Shown piece by piece: positions 17,248 to 25,887 of a stretch of 64,000 bases of DNA. A program made the position numbers and the translations under genes. The number at the start of each line of letters is the position of its first letter. Within the stretch, counting starts at the first letter, position 1. Under the pieces are notes generated by a model that did no database searches, was not told the origin of the DNA, and saw only the letters and a program-made list of their open reading frames with translations. The stretch is from assembly GCA_021797555.1 (NCBI GenBank), contig JAJZZM010000004.1:88067-152066 (forward strand), given 5' to 3'. Source of the stretch: Thermoplasmata archaeon. GTDB lineage: Archaea > Thermoplasmatota > Thermoplasmata > Thermoplasmatales > Thermoplasmataceae.

Positions 17248-18393
17248 TTATCTCTCTACTTTCATTTCTGACTGTGCACCCTTATCCTCTATTCTCTCAA
17301 ATTTTGGTGCCAGTTTTTCCAGTATTCTTGGCAATGCTGTATATTCCATATCTTCATCAGGTAATCTATGTGGTTCAAATACTCCCATTCTTCTTATGTA
17401 ATTTGCCATCTGCAATGCCTCATTTCTCGCAAAGTCGAATCCCACATCATCAAACAGGTCTACAGGTCCATTTAATTTTCCATCCTTCAAGGTAAAGCCC
17501 AATGCCCTGACTTTAGGTGGCCCATCAAATCTTACCATTTTTGAATCCCTCTCACCAACAGGCATCATCGGACCGTTGAATGACCCTCTCATCCAGCCAG
17601 ATACTAAATATGAGTTTGCAAATGGCTCTACTGCCTCTCCTTCTGCAGGCAATCCTGACTGCAGTCTTACTATGCCTGCTGGGTCATCCTTGCCAACGTA
17701 TTCCCCGGCTATAAATGATAATTTATCTGTGGTTATTACCGCAACGTTTTCATCAGGTAGTTTTTCATGTTCTTTCTTGGTAAATACCCTTTTTATAACA
17801 TATTTTCCCTTGGATCCTATCAATGCCAGCAAATCATATGTATCCTCCGGCAATGATAGGTAAACCTTTTTACCGTTGTATATATCCCAGACCTCAAACC
17901 TGAATCCCATATGCATGTTTGGGTCTATTACAAGCCCTGGTGTATTAAACGGGTCCCCGAACATTTTATATATGGGGTAATTAAATGCCCCTGGTTCTGT
18001 TTTATCCATCATGTATACTATAAATGGCTCGGCTTTCCTTGGAGTTATTTCTAATTCTGCAACTCCCGGGCCCATGCCTTTTATATTTCCTGAAAATGCA
18101 TCCTTTAATAAATCCTGGCCTGCTCCATACAATCCGACCTTCTTTGCTATTTCTGTTCCAGCTTTAAAAGCATTCCATGCCAGTTCATGTATCTCTGGAT
18201 TGTCTGTGCCCTTTTTATGCACCATTGTTATCTGTATATCATCACCAATATGTGATATCCTGTAATCTGAAATTAAACCGCTTGAATTGTTTTTTATATA
18301 ACCATCAACTGCATCTACTACCGGTTGATATACGGTTGTATGCCCTGGCAAACTACCAATATCCGCTTTTATATGTGAAATTGTTACTTTCAT
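17248..18393 (-). CDS. fbp: Fructose-1,6-bisphosphate aldolase/phosphatase (class V FBPase)
   Basis: A 381-residue bifunctional gluconeogenic enzyme found in archaea. KVTISHIKADIGSLPGHTT at the N-terminus supplies metal-binding Asp and His residues; GDDIQITMVH, GMGPGVAELE and FNYPIYKMFGDP are strongly conserved family stretches; LYGAGQDLLKD and ARNEALQMANYIRRMG follow in order. It condenses triose phosphates to fructose 1,6-bisphosphate and dephosphorylates that to fructose 6-phosphate, so it makes gluconeogenesis one-directional. The length is standard. It stands alone on its strand. Confidence 0.95.
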   Translation of the reverse strand: MKVTISHIKADIGSLPGHTTVYQPVVDAVDGYIKNNSSGLISDYRISHIGDDIQITMVHKKGTDNPEIHELAWNAFKAGTEIAKKVGLYGAGQDLLKDAFSGNIKGMGPGVAELEITPRKAEPFIVYMMDKTEPGAFNYPIYKMFGDPFNTPGLVIDPNMHMGFRFEVWDIYNGKKVYLSLPEDTYDLLALIGSKGKYVIKRVFTKKEHEKLPDENVAVITTDKLSFIAGEYVGKDDPAGIVRLQSGLPAEGEAVEPFANSYLVSGWMRGSFNGPMMPVGERDSKMVRFDGPPKVRALGFTLKDGKLNGPVDLFDDVGFDFARNEALQMANYIRRMGVFEPHRLPDEDMEYTALPRILEKLAPKFERIEDKGAQSEMKVER

Positions 18394-18582
18394 ATATAAT
18401 ATATTACTTTTATCCTTATTAAACGTTTTGTTAACTTTCTTTATAATACAATATATATTTTTTTAAATGGAAATAAATTGCATAATATAATTTTACAGGG
18501 CCAGAGCATTTAATTTTATTAAAAAATTATATATATTTGTTTTTAATAATGTTGAAACTTTTGTTTCCAGTAATTCATATTA

Positions 18583-19575
18583 TTATATGGACCTTGCATA
18601 ATTTGCACTTAAAGCTATTGCCACTTTTTTTATAAATTTTGCAACGTTGCCCTTTATAAATGAATTATTTACACTGCCAAAATAATTATTGCCTATTTCT
18701 ACAATATTTACATAATTGTTAGCCCTGAATTCTTTCATATTGCCCATGGCATTGTACATTGCAGTTATTCCTGATGACCTTGCTATTATTGCAGACATAG
18801 GGATATTATGGTAATTTTCCACAGACATTGAATCACCGCAGGCATAAACGTCTGGGTAATCCAAGGACCTTAAATATTTATCAACAACTATTTTAGAATT
18901 TTTATTTGTTATATTTAAATTGCCTATAATTCTATTGCCAGTTAATCCACCTGCAAATAGTGTTAAATCAGATTCATATTCCTTATCTGAGGTAATTACT
19001 TTATCTTTTGCTACAGATTTTACCGAGGAATTATATATTATTTTTACATTGTTTTTCTTTAAAATCTTTTCGGCACATATGTGGAAATTATCAGGCAAGC
19101 CTGTTAAAAGACGTTTATCCCGCTCTATTATTGTAATATTTTTATTTTTAATGGTACCTGCTATTTCAATGCCTAAATAGCCACCACCAATTATAACTAT
19201 ATTATCCGAAGTTTTAAATTTTTCACGTATTTTTATAGCATCTTCAATAGATGATAAGCCATATATGTACTGACTGCCATTTATAAATGAATAATTCTGG
19301 GATGCGCCTAAAGCTATAATCAATTTTTCATAGTTTACTGTGTTATTGTCTAAAATTACGCTCTTATTTTTAAAATCTATATTTTTTACATTATCAATTA
19401 TATCGGCATTTCTATTTATCATTGCATGTTCTTCAGGATAGCCTGAAAGAATATCTATAAGCCGGGGTGCCATTATCATATATTTACTTTTATCTATAAG
19501 TAATGCGTTTTTATTAATCAATTTCGCAGATATTCCCGCAATACCTCCGCCAAGAATTACTATTTTTCCTTTCAT
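18583..19575 (-). CDS. FAD-dependent NAD(P)H oxidoreductase (NDH-2-like)
   Basis: A 330-residue pyridine nucleotide-disulfide-type flavoprotein. The FAD dinucleotide motif is ILGGGIAGISA (7-17), the NAD(P) motif is IIGGGYLGIEIAG in the middle, and DVYACGDS near residue 250 is the second FAD contact. No redox-active CxxC is present, so it is an NADH:quinone or NADH:acceptor oxidoreductase rather than a disulfide reductase. There is no clear membrane helix; a C-terminal amphipathic segment (FIKKVAIALSANYA) could hold it at the membrane. Assignment to type II NADH dehydrogenase is likely but not proven. Confidence 0.78.
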   Translation of the reverse strand: MKGKIVILGGGIAGISAKLINKNALLIDKSKYMIMAPRLIDILSGYPEEHAMINRNADIIDNVKNIDFKNKSVILDNNTVNYEKLIIALGASQNYSFINGSQYIYGLSSIEDAIKIREKFKTSDNIVIIGGGYLGIEIAGTIKNKNITIIERDKRLLTGLPDNFHICAEKILKKNNVKIIYNSSVKSVAKDKVITSDKEYESDLTLFAGGLTGNRIIGNLNITNKNSKIVVDKYLRSLDYPDVYACGDSMSVENYHNIPMSAIIARSSGITAMYNAMGNMKEFRANNYVNIVEIGNNYFGSVNNSFIKGNVAKFIKKVAIALSANYARSI

Positions 19576-19736
19576 TATAACTCAGGGCTATATTTTATAA
19601 ATAATTATAAATTTTACTTTATTAAAATATCAGTTATATAAAACATGTAAATTATTTCATTCAGTTTCCAGTTTATAGAGTTTGTTTTTATGTATAGTCT
19701 ATATAATTATTAAATAGAATGAAATAATAAGTAATT

Positions 19737-20798
19737 ATGAATGAATATGATTCGAATTTATTAAACAGCATTCTTACATATCTTGTTGATTCTGTTTCTT
19801 ATATAAATGACATGGAATCCAAAAAAGATCAGATAACTAGCATAAATGAAAAATTGAAAGAGGAAAAATCAAATATTGAATCATTAAAATCTAAAATATC
19901 TGAATTAATGAATAGTTATAGCAATGATTACAAAGATTTTCTGCCATACAAAGAAAAAATAGATAATTACATAGCAACATCCATTGATCAGTTTTTCTCA
20001 TTAATGTCAAATGAAACGGTATCATCAATAGCAGATATTACAAAAAAAATAGAAAATGATATAAAATATGCTATTGAAAACGTAAAATTGTTTTTAATCA
20101 ATAATCCATTAAAAATACTGGAAGAATCGATAAAAATAAAAAATGATAATAATTCACTTTTATCAATAGCTTCATATAAATGTGTATTAAATATTGAATA
20201 TGAATTTCTACTGGAAAATAAGGATTTGGGTTTTACGCAGAACCCGCACTTTTTAACATTGACGCCCGGAATTAAAATCCCGGTTAAATTATCCGAGAAT
20301 GGTGAGATTTTATACGAAAAATTAGATATGTATTCATTATATAATGCAGAATTATTAGACAATAATATGGTAGCCGAATTCCGTGATAATAATAAATCAT
20401 TTAAATTTGAATATTTGATCAATAACTCTATAAAATCAATATTATATTCTACTGATAATAATACAACAGATTTAATATCAGATAAAAAATTAATGAATAA
20501 CATTAATATGGATTTAATGGCAAATGCCATGAAAAAATTATATAAAGTATTTATAGACCTTGAAAATACAAAAATACAGTTATTGTCTCTAAAAATGGAT
20601 GGTGTAGACTTAATCGAAAATACATTATTTGATAAATTGTTATGTAAATTAATAGAATCGGATTATATAAAAAACATTGTTAGGGAATTGCCAGAAAAAA
20701 GCAATGAAACAAATGTTATAACAAAGGAACTTATAAAAAATAGAATAAATACAATAGGAAATAACTGCGATAAATTAAATAATATACTATTTGATTGA
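19737..20798 (+). CDS. Hypothetical coiled-coil protein, 353 aa
   Basis: I do not recognise this protein. Residues about 20-65 form a heptad-rich coiled coil (repeated Lys/Glu/Ser with Ile and Leu at a/d positions). The middle carries a beta-rich stretch (about 155-225), and the C-terminal third is helical again. It lacks a signal peptide, membrane helix or cysteine motif. Codon use is native. The last 12 bases overlap the convergent cbiF gene. A structural or scaffold role is possible but unsupported. Confidence 0.6.
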   Translation: MNEYDSNLLNSILTYLVDSVSYINDMESKKDQITSINEKLKEEKSNIESLKSKISELMNSYSNDYKDFLPYKEKIDNYIATSIDQFFSLMSNETVSSIADITKKIENDIKYAIENVKLFLINNPLKILEESIKIKNDNNSLLSIASYKCVLNIEYEFLLENKDLGFTQNPHFLTLTPGIKIPVKLSENGEILYEKLDMYSLYNAELLDNNMVAEFRDNNKSFKFEYLINNSIKSILYSTDNNTTDLISDKKLMNNINMDLMANAMKKLYKVFIDLENTKIQLLSLKMDGVDLIENTLFDKLLCKLIESDYIKNIVRELPEKSNETNVITKELIKNRINTIGNNCDKLNNILFD

Positions 20799-21542
20799 TT
20801 TTCTGAACAAATGTGTAAATTCAGGATTATATAAAAACGATTTTTTATCCGATGAAAATGATATATTGCCACCTATTAATAATAATGCCTGCCTATTTAT
20901 TCTATTGACAAATATTGAATTCTCCAGATTTTCAAGGTCCGTGAATATTATTTTTTCATCCGGCCATGAAATTTTATAGGCAATTATTATTTTATCAGTT
21001 TTTGAATATCCTGCATTTAATAATTTCTCCTTTACCTTCGAAATATTTGATGCACTTAAAAATATAGCCAGTGATGTTTTATGCTTTGCTATTACTGATA
21101 AATCTTCATTTTCGAATTTTTCAGTCCTTCTGGGTACCCTTGTTAATATAACTGTCTGTGTTGTTCCCGGTGATGTTAGTTCGATTTTCAATTTTGCCGC
21201 TGCAGCAAAAACGGAGCTTATTCCGGGTATTATTTCATAATCCATATTGTTATCCTCAAAAAATGAAATTTCATCATTTATTGCACCGTATATTGATGGA
21301 TCGCCACTATGCAATCTCGATATATCATAGTTTTTATCGTAATACTCCTTTATTATTGATGTTATCTCATTTATATTTAACTCTGATGTTTTTATAATTT
21401 TTTTTGCATTTGAATTTTTTAGAACCCCGTCATTTACTAAAGAATCCGCATATAATATTACATCTGTTTTTCCAATTATTTTATATGCCTTTAAGGTCAA
21501 TAATTCAGGGTCTCCAGGACCAGCACCAATTATATGTATCGT
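20787..21542 (-). CDS. cbiF: Cobalt-precorrin-4 C11-methyltransferase
   Basis: A SAM-dependent corrin methylase of about 251 residues. GAGPGDPELLTLKAY is the P1 SAM-binding loop and HSGDPSIYGA is the second conserved loop; LTSPGTTQTVILTR is specific to CbiF/CobM. The motif lies upstream of the first TTG (21500), yet no ATG, GTG or TTG exists between an in-frame stop and the motif. Translation must start at a non-standard codon (ACG at 21542 or ATA at 21539), probably by coupling to the overlapping cbiL stop. I give the longer form. It adds the C11 methyl group in anaerobic-type cobalamin synthesis. Confidence 0.82.
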   Translation of the reverse strand, partial: TIHIIGAGPGDPELLTLKAYKIIGKTDVILYADSLVNDGVLKNSNAKKIIKTSELNINEITSIIKEYYDKNYDISRLHSGDPSIYGAINDEISFFEDNNMDYEIIPGISSVFAAAAKLKIELTSPGTTQTVILTRVPRRTEKFENEDLSVIAKHKTSLAIFLSASNISKVKEKLLNAGYSKTDKIIIAYKISWPDEKIIFTDLENLENSIFVNRINRQALLLIGGNISFSSDKKSFLYNPEFTHLFRKSIK

Positions 21543-22189
21543 TTTATCACCATCACCGTCATGTAATCCTTTATATCATCAATGTTATAATAAATTTTTT
21601 GCTCATCCATAGATACATAGCTCATTATATAATAATTTTTTATATTTAATTCATTTATTATTCTTTTTATTATCTCCTTGGCTCTTGTTATCTTTAATAA
21701 TGCTATATTATCTGCAGATAATATTTTCTCCTTCATATAATCATAATCATTGATTGCAGGTATTACTAACAAGGTTTCATTTTTTGTTGATAAAATAATT
21801 TTTAACTGTGCTGATAAACCGTTTATTGAGCTTATTCCTGGAATAACATTAAAATCAAAATCTACATATTTCATTATATCTATGAATGTGCTGTATAATA
21901 AAGGCTCACCCTCAACAGCATAAACAACATTTCTGTTATCATTTAAATATTTTTTAATTAACAGTGCATAATCCCTGAATATATGATCAATGTTTTCTGA
22001 TCCTATAGGGAAATTTAATGGGTAAAGCCTGCCTTTATCTATATTATAATTACCTATTATTTTTTCTGCAATTTTCAATGAAGTTCCAGGATAAAATATT
22101 ATATCTGAATCTATTAATTTTTTATAGCCCTTTAATGTTATCAATTCAGGGTCCCCGGGGCCAAGCCCAACAACTGTAAAATCACTCAT
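21530..22189 (-). CDS. cbiL: Cobalt-precorrin-2 C20-methyltransferase
   Basis: A 219-residue corrin methylase of the CbiL/CobI group: GLGPGDPELITLKGYKKL is the SAM-binding loop, VYAVEGEPLLYSTF is the CbiL version of the second loop (usually EGDPLLYS; here Glu replaces Asp), and VIPGISSINGLSA follows. It methylates C20 of precorrin-2. The ATG at 22189 is preceded by AGGTG at good spacing and overlaps the cbiET stop by 8 bases, so I prefer it to the GTG 9 bases upstream. Confidence 0.88.
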   Translation of the reverse strand: MSDFTVVGLGPGDPELITLKGYKKLIDSDIIFYPGTSLKIAEKIIGNYNIDKGRLYPLNFPIGSENIDHIFRDYALLIKKYLNDNRNVVYAVEGEPLLYSTFIDIMKYVDFDFNVIPGISSINGLSAQLKIILSTKNETLLVIPAINDYDYMKEKILSADNIALLKITRAKEIIKRIINELNIKNYYIMSYVSMDEQKIYYNIDDIKDYMTVMVIKRYI

Positions 22190-23381
22190 TTTTAACACCT
22201 TTTACCACATATACCTGATTTAATGGAGCAAATCTTGTTAAATTATTTATATCTCTGCTCCTTGATACATTTATCTGCTTTATATTTACACCCATATCTA
22301 GTTTTTTCATTTTATTATATGCCTTTACCATATTCTCTATTGTTGCTGTATTTACAATTATAATGCCATTGCTTTTTAATCTTTTGTGTGAGTATTCTAT
22401 TATGCTTTCAATTTTTGATGACGACCCGCCTATGAATACTATATCCGGGTCATCGGTTATATTATACAATATAGCTGGCGCCTCTCCATTGATAACTTCT
22501 AGGTCTGTAGAAAAACCTTTCATGTTTTTTATTATGTTATTATATGATTCAACATCCTTTTCAATTGAGTATATTTTTCCATCTTTATTGTAGAATGATG
22601 CCTCTATTGATATAGACCCAGTTCCAGATCCTATATCCCATATAGTAGAATTATTTTTTATATCCATTTCGGAAATATCTATATTCCTTATCTCTTTTTT
22701 TGTAATATTATTATTTTTTTTAATAAAATTATTATCATCCAGGCTTATTGTATTATCCTTATATTTTTTTAATAAAATTGCATTTAAATCGCTAAATTCC
22801 ATATTTATTAAATCGTTTATATTATATTTACCTATTTTTTCATTTTTATATCCTAAGTTTTCAAACACATATGCAGTAAAATTATTTAAATTGAAATCAA
22901 GTAAATATTTTGCAATATTTGATGGAGAATTTATTTTGTCTGTGAATAAAAATATTTTATTATGGCATCTTATCTTCTGTGCAAGGCCCTTTATTGGCCT
23001 TCCATGCAGGCTTATTACCTTTATATCGTTATATTCCTCTTTTATTTTAGCCATTGCTATCTGCAATGCGCCTATATTCGGTATTATATCTATAAATCTT
23101 TTATCAAAATTATCTATTATTAATTTGCCTATGCCATAAAATAAAGGATCGCCAGACGCTATTACTGTTATTTTTTTATTATCATTAAAATATTCATTTA
23201 ACTGGATTAAAAATTTATTTATATCCATTATTTCTATCTTATTTTTATCTATATTATTTAACAGATTAATATTTCTTCTGCCAGAAAATATTACATCACT
23301 ATTATTAATGCAGTATAATTCATTATCGCTGAATCTTTTACATGGATTTATCCCAATAATATTAATCCTGTTCAACTTCAT
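22182..23381 (-). CDS. cbiET: Fused precorrin-6/7 methyltransferase-decarboxylase CbiE-CbiT
   Basis: A 399-residue fusion. The first ~190 residues are a CbiE methylase: IIGINPCKRF at the start, ASGDPLFYGIG and IPNIGALQIAMAKI as later loops. The second half is a Rossmann methylase of CbiT type with DIGSGTGSISIEAS as its SAM motif and FIGGSSSKIES. Together they methylate C5 and C15 and decarboxylate the C12 side chain. I start at the ATG at 23381, which begins the conserved part; it overlaps the end of the upstream cobA-hemD fusion by 20 bases. Fusions of this pair are known in both bacteria and archaea. Confidence 0.9.
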   Translation of the reverse strand: MKLNRINIIGINPCKRFSDNELYCINNSDVIFSGRRNINLLNNIDKNKIEIMDINKFLIQLNEYFNDNKKITVIASGDPLFYGIGKLIIDNFDKRFIDIIPNIGALQIAMAKIKEEYNDIKVISLHGRPIKGLAQKIRCHNKIFLFTDKINSPSNIAKYLLDFNLNNFTAYVFENLGYKNEKIGKYNINDLINMEFSDLNAILLKKYKDNTISLDDNNFIKKNNNITKKEIRNIDISEMDIKNNSTIWDIGSGTGSISIEASFYNKDGKIYSIEKDVESYNNIIKNMKGFSTDLEVINGEAPAILYNITDDPDIVFIGGSSSKIESIIEYSHKRLKSNGIIIVNTATIENMVKAYNKMKKLDMGVNIKQINVSRSRDINNLTRFAPLNQVYVVKGVKNE

Positions 23382-24630
23382 CACCAAAAAAATTTTTAAT
23401 GTCATTATCCATAAATATTTTTTTATTTTTAATGATATCCTGTAAACTGTCAGTTATTTTATATGTATCATCCATAAATAAAATATAATCAGATTTTTTT
23501 ATGTGTTCCTTTACATAATTATTTATCCCAATATTTTCTTTATTGATTAATTTTAAATTTTCATTATTATATCCAATTATAATATCATCATTGCTTATTC
23601 TATAATTATTTATGTTATAAACATTGAATATGCAGTATTTTTTTAAATAATTTATTCCATAGTTATCTGTTATTATATTTTTAATATTCCTTATATCAAA
23701 TTTATTTATTTCAAATAATTCCATAAGATATCTTATATAAAATCCATTTATAACAATATTTTTATTTTTCAGATATTCAGGATTAATTTTGTTAATGGTT
23801 ATATCAGATGACCTTATTTTAAATACAGTTAATCCCTTATTCTCCAAACTTTCAGTATCTATTTCGGATGTTTCATAAAAAACCGTAAGTATTTTGCCTG
23901 AATACTTTCTTTTTTCAAAATATCCAAAATATTCGTGATATTTAACTGTATTTCCTATCACTATCAGTGATGGGGATTCATCATAATTATAATTAAAATT
24001 ATTTAATGTTCCAACTAAAGTTTCCTGATAATTATATGTCCCGTTCCTAATCAGGGCTATTTTTGTGTTTTCATTATATCCCAGTAATAATAATCTTTTT
24101 ATTATTTCGTTTATATTGTGAGAACCCATAAAAATTATCAATGTATATGCATCGCAGTTAAAATACCTGCAATCCGGTATATTAACATTTTCTATGTTAT
24201 TACCTGTTGTTACAATAATGCCATGATTAACATTCCTGTGTGTCAGAGGTATACCGGAATATGCCGGCACGGCAAGCAGGGAGGATATTCCTGGAATTAA
24301 TTCGTATTTTATACTGTTTTTTATTAACTCCTCTATTTCCTCCCCGCCCCTGCCAAATAGAAATGGGTCTCCACCCTTTAATCTTACAATTATATTATAT
24401 TTTAATGAATATTCTATCAATAATTTATTTATTTCTTCCTGGCTTATCCTTTTTTTATATGGAATTTTCCCAACATATACCCTTATGCATCCATCTTTCA
24501 AAAGGTTCAATATTCCGGGGTTAATCAAATGGTCATATATCACAACATCTGCCTTTTTTATTATATTATACGCTTTTAATGTTAATAATTCAGGGTCTCC
24601 GGGCCCTGATCCAACAATATATACCGTCAT
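23362..24630 (-). CDS. cobA-hemD: Uroporphyrinogen-III C-methyltransferase fused to uroporphyrinogen-III synthase-like domain
   Basis: A 422-residue fusion. Residues 1 to about 238 are a SUMT: VYIVGSGPGDPELLTLKAY, VRLKGGDPFLFGRGGEE, and VPAYSGIPLTHR are diagnostic. They make precorrin-2, the branch point for siroheme and corrins. The remaining ~180 residues have the length and alternating alpha/beta pattern of HemD, starting at GKILTVFYETSEID, but sequence similarity is weak, so the HemD assignment is tentative. The ATG at 24630 starts the family-typical MTVYIVG; another ATG is 9 bases upstream. It is the first gene of a four-gene overlapping operon. Confidence 0.87.
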   Translation of the reverse strand: MTVYIVGSGPGDPELLTLKAYNIIKKADVVIYDHLINPGILNLLKDGCIRVYVGKIPYKKRISQEEINKLLIEYSLKYNIIVRLKGGDPFLFGRGGEEIEELIKNSIKYELIPGISSLLAVPAYSGIPLTHRNVNHGIIVTTGNNIENVNIPDCRYFNCDAYTLIIFMGSHNINEIIKRLLLLGYNENTKIALIRNGTYNYQETLVGTLNNFNYNYDESPSLIVIGNTVKYHEYFGYFEKRKYSGKILTVFYETSEIDTESLENKGLTVFKIRSSDITINKINPEYLKNKNIVINGFYIRYLMELFEINKFDIRNIKNIITDNYGINYLKKYCIFNVYNINNYRISNDDIIIGYNNENLKLINKENIGINNYVKEHIKKSDYILFMDDTYKITDSLQDIIKNKKIFMDNDIKNFFGDEVEQD

Positions 24631-24837
24631 TAGAACCATATTTATAATTAATATTTGTTTTTATTTGTAATTAACGATATGCCAAAATCATTATTTATGC
24701 TATATGAATAATTTCCAAAACCGGTACATGATTTTATGGCGTGACAACAGGTATAATCATGCAAACAGCAAAAATAAAAAAATAATAATTATACGACATG
24801 ATATAAGAACAACAATAAACAATACCACAAATAAAAT

Positions 24838-24850
24838 ACAAATAAAATAC
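24838..24850 (+). repeat. Left target-site duplication of the IS481-type element
   Basis: ACAAATAAAATAC directly precedes the left end of the element and is repeated exactly at 25840-25852 directly after the right end. A further copy of the same word partly overlaps it on the left (24827-24839), so the exact duplication length has some ambiguity. Confidence 0.75.
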
Positions 24851-25839
24851 TATGATATCCTGAAATGAGTTCCCATATATACTTATTGTTTTTTAACATC
24901 CAATTTACCTCCTTTTTCCTCATACGCCATTGATGGTGTTACAACAGGCCTCCCATCTATGGATAATGACATATGCCTTCTCTTGTAATTATAATAGTAA
25001 ATTACTTCATCCCATGTGGAGAAGTATGGCTTCAATGGTTTTACTGTGCCATTCAGTCTTTCTAATTTACCATTGGTCTGTGGATGATCTATTCTTGCTA
25101 ATATATGTTTTATTCCATTGTTATCCAGATATTCCTGGAACTTGTTATGATCTCCAGGCATTCCATTCTTGCCATTGGAAAAGAACTGTGTACCATGGTC
25201 TGTTAATATCTCTAAAGGCTTTCCGTATAACTCTATTGCATGAATCAATGTATTTATTGTATTATCTATGGTTTCCTCACTGTATACTCCCAAACTTACT
25301 ATAAATCTGGATGCATCATCCTCTATAATTATTAATTTCTCATCATCACTGTATTTACTCCAGTCTATATGCCATAGTGTATTGCTGTGCTTTCTCTCAT
25401 ACTTTACATACTTCCTCTGCTTCCTCTTGTTAATGCTCTGATCCACCATATTATATTTCAATAATACTTTGTATATAATATTGTGGGATACCTCAATTCC
25501 TGAATCCTTAAGGTAGTTCTCTATTGCCATTGGTCCTGACAATGGATAGTTATCCCTTATGCTTATTATCAGTTCCTCTGTATCTTCATCTGTAATCTTT
25601 GATTTTCTTCCAGTTTTATATAATTCCGTTTTATTGTAGTTGATGTAATTGTAATAAATCTTGTTGATGTATCTTATACTCACCCTGTATATTGCTGCTA
25701 ATTCAGCAGATGATGTTCCCTTCTTTTTCTGATTTATTATGTATTTTAATTTCTTATTGTTTAACTTCACCCTGGGTTTAGGATTTCTACCTATATTTAA
25801 GCGATCTTTAAATAAGAACTCAATTCGGGATAACATAAC
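24851..25839 (-). mobile_element. Complete IS481-type insertion sequence
   Basis: About 989 bp bounded by imperfect terminal inverted repeats: left 24851-24872 (TATGATATCCTGAAATGAGT) and right 25816-25837, whose complement reads TATGTTATCCCGAATTGAGT. It holds one transposase gene, intact, and is flanked by a 13-bp direct duplication. Intact ends, intact gene and perfect target duplication indicate a recent insertion. It lies between the corrin operon and the SQR gene, right next to the SQR core promoter. Confidence 0.85.
24883..25836 (-). CDS. IS481-family DDE transposase
   Basis: About 317 residues from the ATG at 25836; a longer frame extends upstream out of the element and is not the real start. 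Residues 20-130 hold helix-turn-helix DNA-binding segments (TSSAELAAIYRVSIRYINKI). The rve catalytic core follows with D158 in WHIDWSK, D213 in LTDHGTQF and E259 in TNGKLERLN; the D-E spacing of 45 includes an insertion around NGKNGMPGDH. The C-terminal YNYKRRHMSL is typical of IS3/IS481 integrases. All three catalytic residues and the full frame are intact, so the element is potentially active. Confidence 0.92.
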   Translation of the reverse strand: MLSRIEFLFKDRLNIGRNPKPRVKLNNKKLKYIINQKKKGTSSAELAAIYRVSIRYINKIYYNYINYNKTELYKTGRKSKITDEDTEELIISIRDNYPLSGPMAIENYLKDSGIEVSHNIIYKVLLKYNMVDQSINKRKQRKYVKYERKHSNTLWHIDWSKYSDDEKLIIIEDDASRFIVSLGVYSEETIDNTINTLIHAIELYGKPLEILTDHGTQFFSNGKNGMPGDHNKFQEYLDNNGIKHILARIDHPQTNGKLERLNGTVKPLKPYFSTWDEVIYYYNYKRRHMSLSIDGRPVVTPSMAYEEKGGKLDVKKQ

Positions 25840-25852
25840 ACAAATAAAATAC
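25840..25852 (+). repeat. Right target-site duplication of the IS481-type element
   Basis: ACAAATAAAATAC follows the right end of the element and matches 24838-24850. It ends only 5 bases before the TATA-like TATTTTAATAT (25858-25868) of the SQR gene. Confidence 0.75.
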
Positions 25853-25887
25853 AGTAATATTTTAATATCAGTTAAAAATGAACAGTT

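Noticed and set aside
24640..24837. Promoter control element (riboswitch) for the corrin operon
   Set aside because: No cobalamin-riboswitch-like sequence is visible, and a leaderless or short-leader start is more likely.
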